From: Auricularia sp. M13
Lineage: Eukaryota; Basidiomycota; Agaricomycetes; Auriculariales; Auriculariaceae
Direction: 5' to 3'
Length of the DNA: 64,000 nucleotides
NCBI GenBank assembly: GCA_037042915.1
Contig: CM073194.1
Span: 2,790,001-2,854,000 of the forward strand
Both the position numbers and the translations under genes were made by a program. Below are positions 62,701 to 64,000 of the stretch, one piece after another; position 1 is the stretch's first letter, and each line of letters opens with the position of its first letter. A model generated the notes under the pieces. That model searched no databases. It was not told the DNA's origin and saw only the letters and a program-made list of their open reading frames with translations.

Positions 62701-63220
62701 TGGAGGGAGAGTTCTGCGTCGGACAGCACGACCTTTTATCGTTTTACAAGTCGAAACAGACCCGGGGAGCGAGCAGAGCGCCGGCCTACAGTTCAATAAT
62801 GAGAAGCTCACGATCTAGGTTGACCCTGGCAGGACAAGCTTGGGAGGCAAGTTCTCAGCGGTCGGAACCAACCAACGCAGGCGTGTGAGAGTGAGGCATC
62901 CAGGAAGGTGTTGCAGCCAAGCCCAGCATGTTTCCGTCCTTATCAGAAAGACACGATGTTAAGGGAAAACGAGCACAAGCTACGATGTGGATTTGAGGAC
63001 CGTCATGGCCAGGAGCAGAGTGTCGGAGTTTTCACCGGCGGGCACAGCAATTCATTCAGAATCAACCCTCGTTGTTTCGCTGAAGCAGATTCAATGAATC
63101 TAAGTAAGAAAAAGGTGGCAGGTACTTCAACCGTGCCATCTTCCTAATTATGATACTGAGGGTCAATCACTGGCTACAGCTTTCCTCTCGAAAATACAAA
63201 ACAAACACACGCGCACGTGC
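62701..63220. other. Intergenic
   Basis: No gene supported. CA-rich stretch near 63197-63260 lies at the 3' end of the next gene. Confidence 0.4.
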
Positions 63221-63911
63221 TCACCCGCTCCTCGCAACACTCCACACCAACGCACCCAACATACCCAGCGCGGCAAAACTCCCCACACCACGCCCACCGC
63301 CCGGTGCATGCCTCTTCGCCTGCTCCTCGCCAGCCGTCTCTGCCCTCCCCTCCCGCTCTGCACCCTCCGTCCCCTCCTGCTTCCCCTCCGCCTCGTGCAG
63401 CCGCTCAACCCTGTCGCGCCATGCAGCCATCTCCGCCTCACTGGGCATGCTCACGCTCGTCCCGCCGTCGCCCATGCCGAGCGCGGCGTCGACAACCTCT
63501 GCCTGCGCGACGCCGCCGAAGAAGTCCGTGAGCCGCGTCTGCGCGAGCGGCCGCGGGAAGAGGTCCGATCGGACGCCCGCGTTGGACTTGATCTGCTTGA
63601 AGTTGTATTTGGAAAACTGCGAACAGGTTGGGTGAGCGAGGATGCAAGGATTGTGCAGGATGGAGGAAGAGGCGGAGGAGGGGTGTGGGAGGGAGACAAG
63701 GACGGGTAGAGCGTCGATGCGTGTCGTCATCGCGTCCTGCCCGGCTGCCAGCAAATAATGAAGTAGACGATCTATACTCGGCGGTATGCAGGACAGCGTC
63801 GGACCAGCGCACACAGTCTGCGTCTGCAGAGTGCGCTGTGAGCACGAAGGAACGGCACGCCCGCTGACAATAGGCAACTGGACCGGCGCGAGTTCCAGAG
63901 CGCTGCGCACG
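63221..63911 (-). CDS. Partial gene, protein with C-terminal membrane anchor
   Basis: The 5' end lies beyond the window. Near the end, after a probable intron of about 90 nt (63620-63707), the frame reads FSKYNFKQIKSNAGVRSDLF, PRPLAQTRLTDFFGGVAQAE and VVDAALGMGDGGTSVSMPSE. An acidic/basic charged helix follows (EAEMAAWRDRVERLHEAEGK), then a final hydrophobic stretch with VGSFAALGMLGALVWSVARS and a stop at 63221. A single C-terminal hydrophobic segment after a charged linker is the layout of a tail-anchored protein. Upstream exons with QTVCAGPTLSCIPPSIDRLL are possible, but several frames are open. The PRPLAQTRLTDFFGGV segment looks conserved, but I cannot name the family. Confidence 0.5.
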
Positions 63912-64000
63912 TAGACTTCAACGACGTGCGCCCGGACGTGCTATTCCGACGCGGTCTTGGAGCGTCAGGTCGCCGGCGCCCATTCCAGAACGGGGCGGTG

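Noticed and set aside
1-64000. CRISPR arrays, bacterial operons or phage-like modules
   Set aside because: Spliceosomal introns in most genes and fungal protein families show a eukaryotic origin; no regularly spaced repeats of CRISPR type occur.

Overview
The window looks like a gene-rich chromosomal segment of a filamentous basidiomycete, most likely an Agaricomycete. Reasons: genes are split by many very short introns (about 40-65 nt, GT-AG, often a ctnac-like branch site just before the acceptor). The recognisable gene set is basidiomycete-like: an Rrm4-type RNA transport protein with RRM and MLLE domains, a TKL-like pseudokinase, a sedolisin peptidase, a LaeA-like methyltransferase and an F-box protein. 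The transposons (Ngaro-type tyrosine-recombinase retroelement, LINE, hAT, KDZ) are all types common in that group. No rRNA, tRNA, CRISPR or plasmid-like feature was found.

Layout. 0.8-4.8 kb: a secreted cysteine-rich surface protein, an F-box protein and a proline-rich protein ending in a C2H2-like finger. 5.7-16.2 kb: a region of degenerate satellites and repeat-rich, fast-evolving genes (a 604-residue protein with tandem FN(A/V)P repeats; alanine/glutamate-rich and VERVVAV-heptad coiled-coil genes). A 5'- and 3'-truncated alpha-actinin gene sits among them on the opposite strand. 16.2-28.1 kb: two retrotransposons back to back, an Ngaro element with textbook split direct repeats (A1...B1-A2-B2) and a LINE with a 42-nt A tail. 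The LINE tail lies inside a four-helix membrane protein gene whose intact paralogue follows at 29.5-30.8 kb. 31.7-34.3 kb: the Rrm4-like gene. 35.5-46.6 kb: a hAT transposase gene cut by an 8.2-kb KDZ transposon (377-bp terminal inverted repeats, 8-bp target duplication, two accessory genes). 46.6-64 kb: intergenic repeats, then a small unknown gene, a sedolisin, an HCNGP-domain protein, a pseudokinase, a pogo-like MITE, a methyltransferase, a sedolisin relic and a partial gene at the right edge.

How it works together: there is no operon-like pathway here. The single-copy genes have mostly housekeeping or secreted roles: mRNA transport (Rrm4), cytoskeleton (alpha-actinin, damaged), transcription or splicing (HCNGP), extracellular proteolysis (sedolisin) and small-molecule methylation. 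The strongest signals are structural: nested transposons with intact target duplications, an exact set of split repeats, and a truncated actin cross-linker embedded in antisense coiled-coil genes. All gene models were built by eye from reading frames and splice signals, so internal exon boundaries are predictions.
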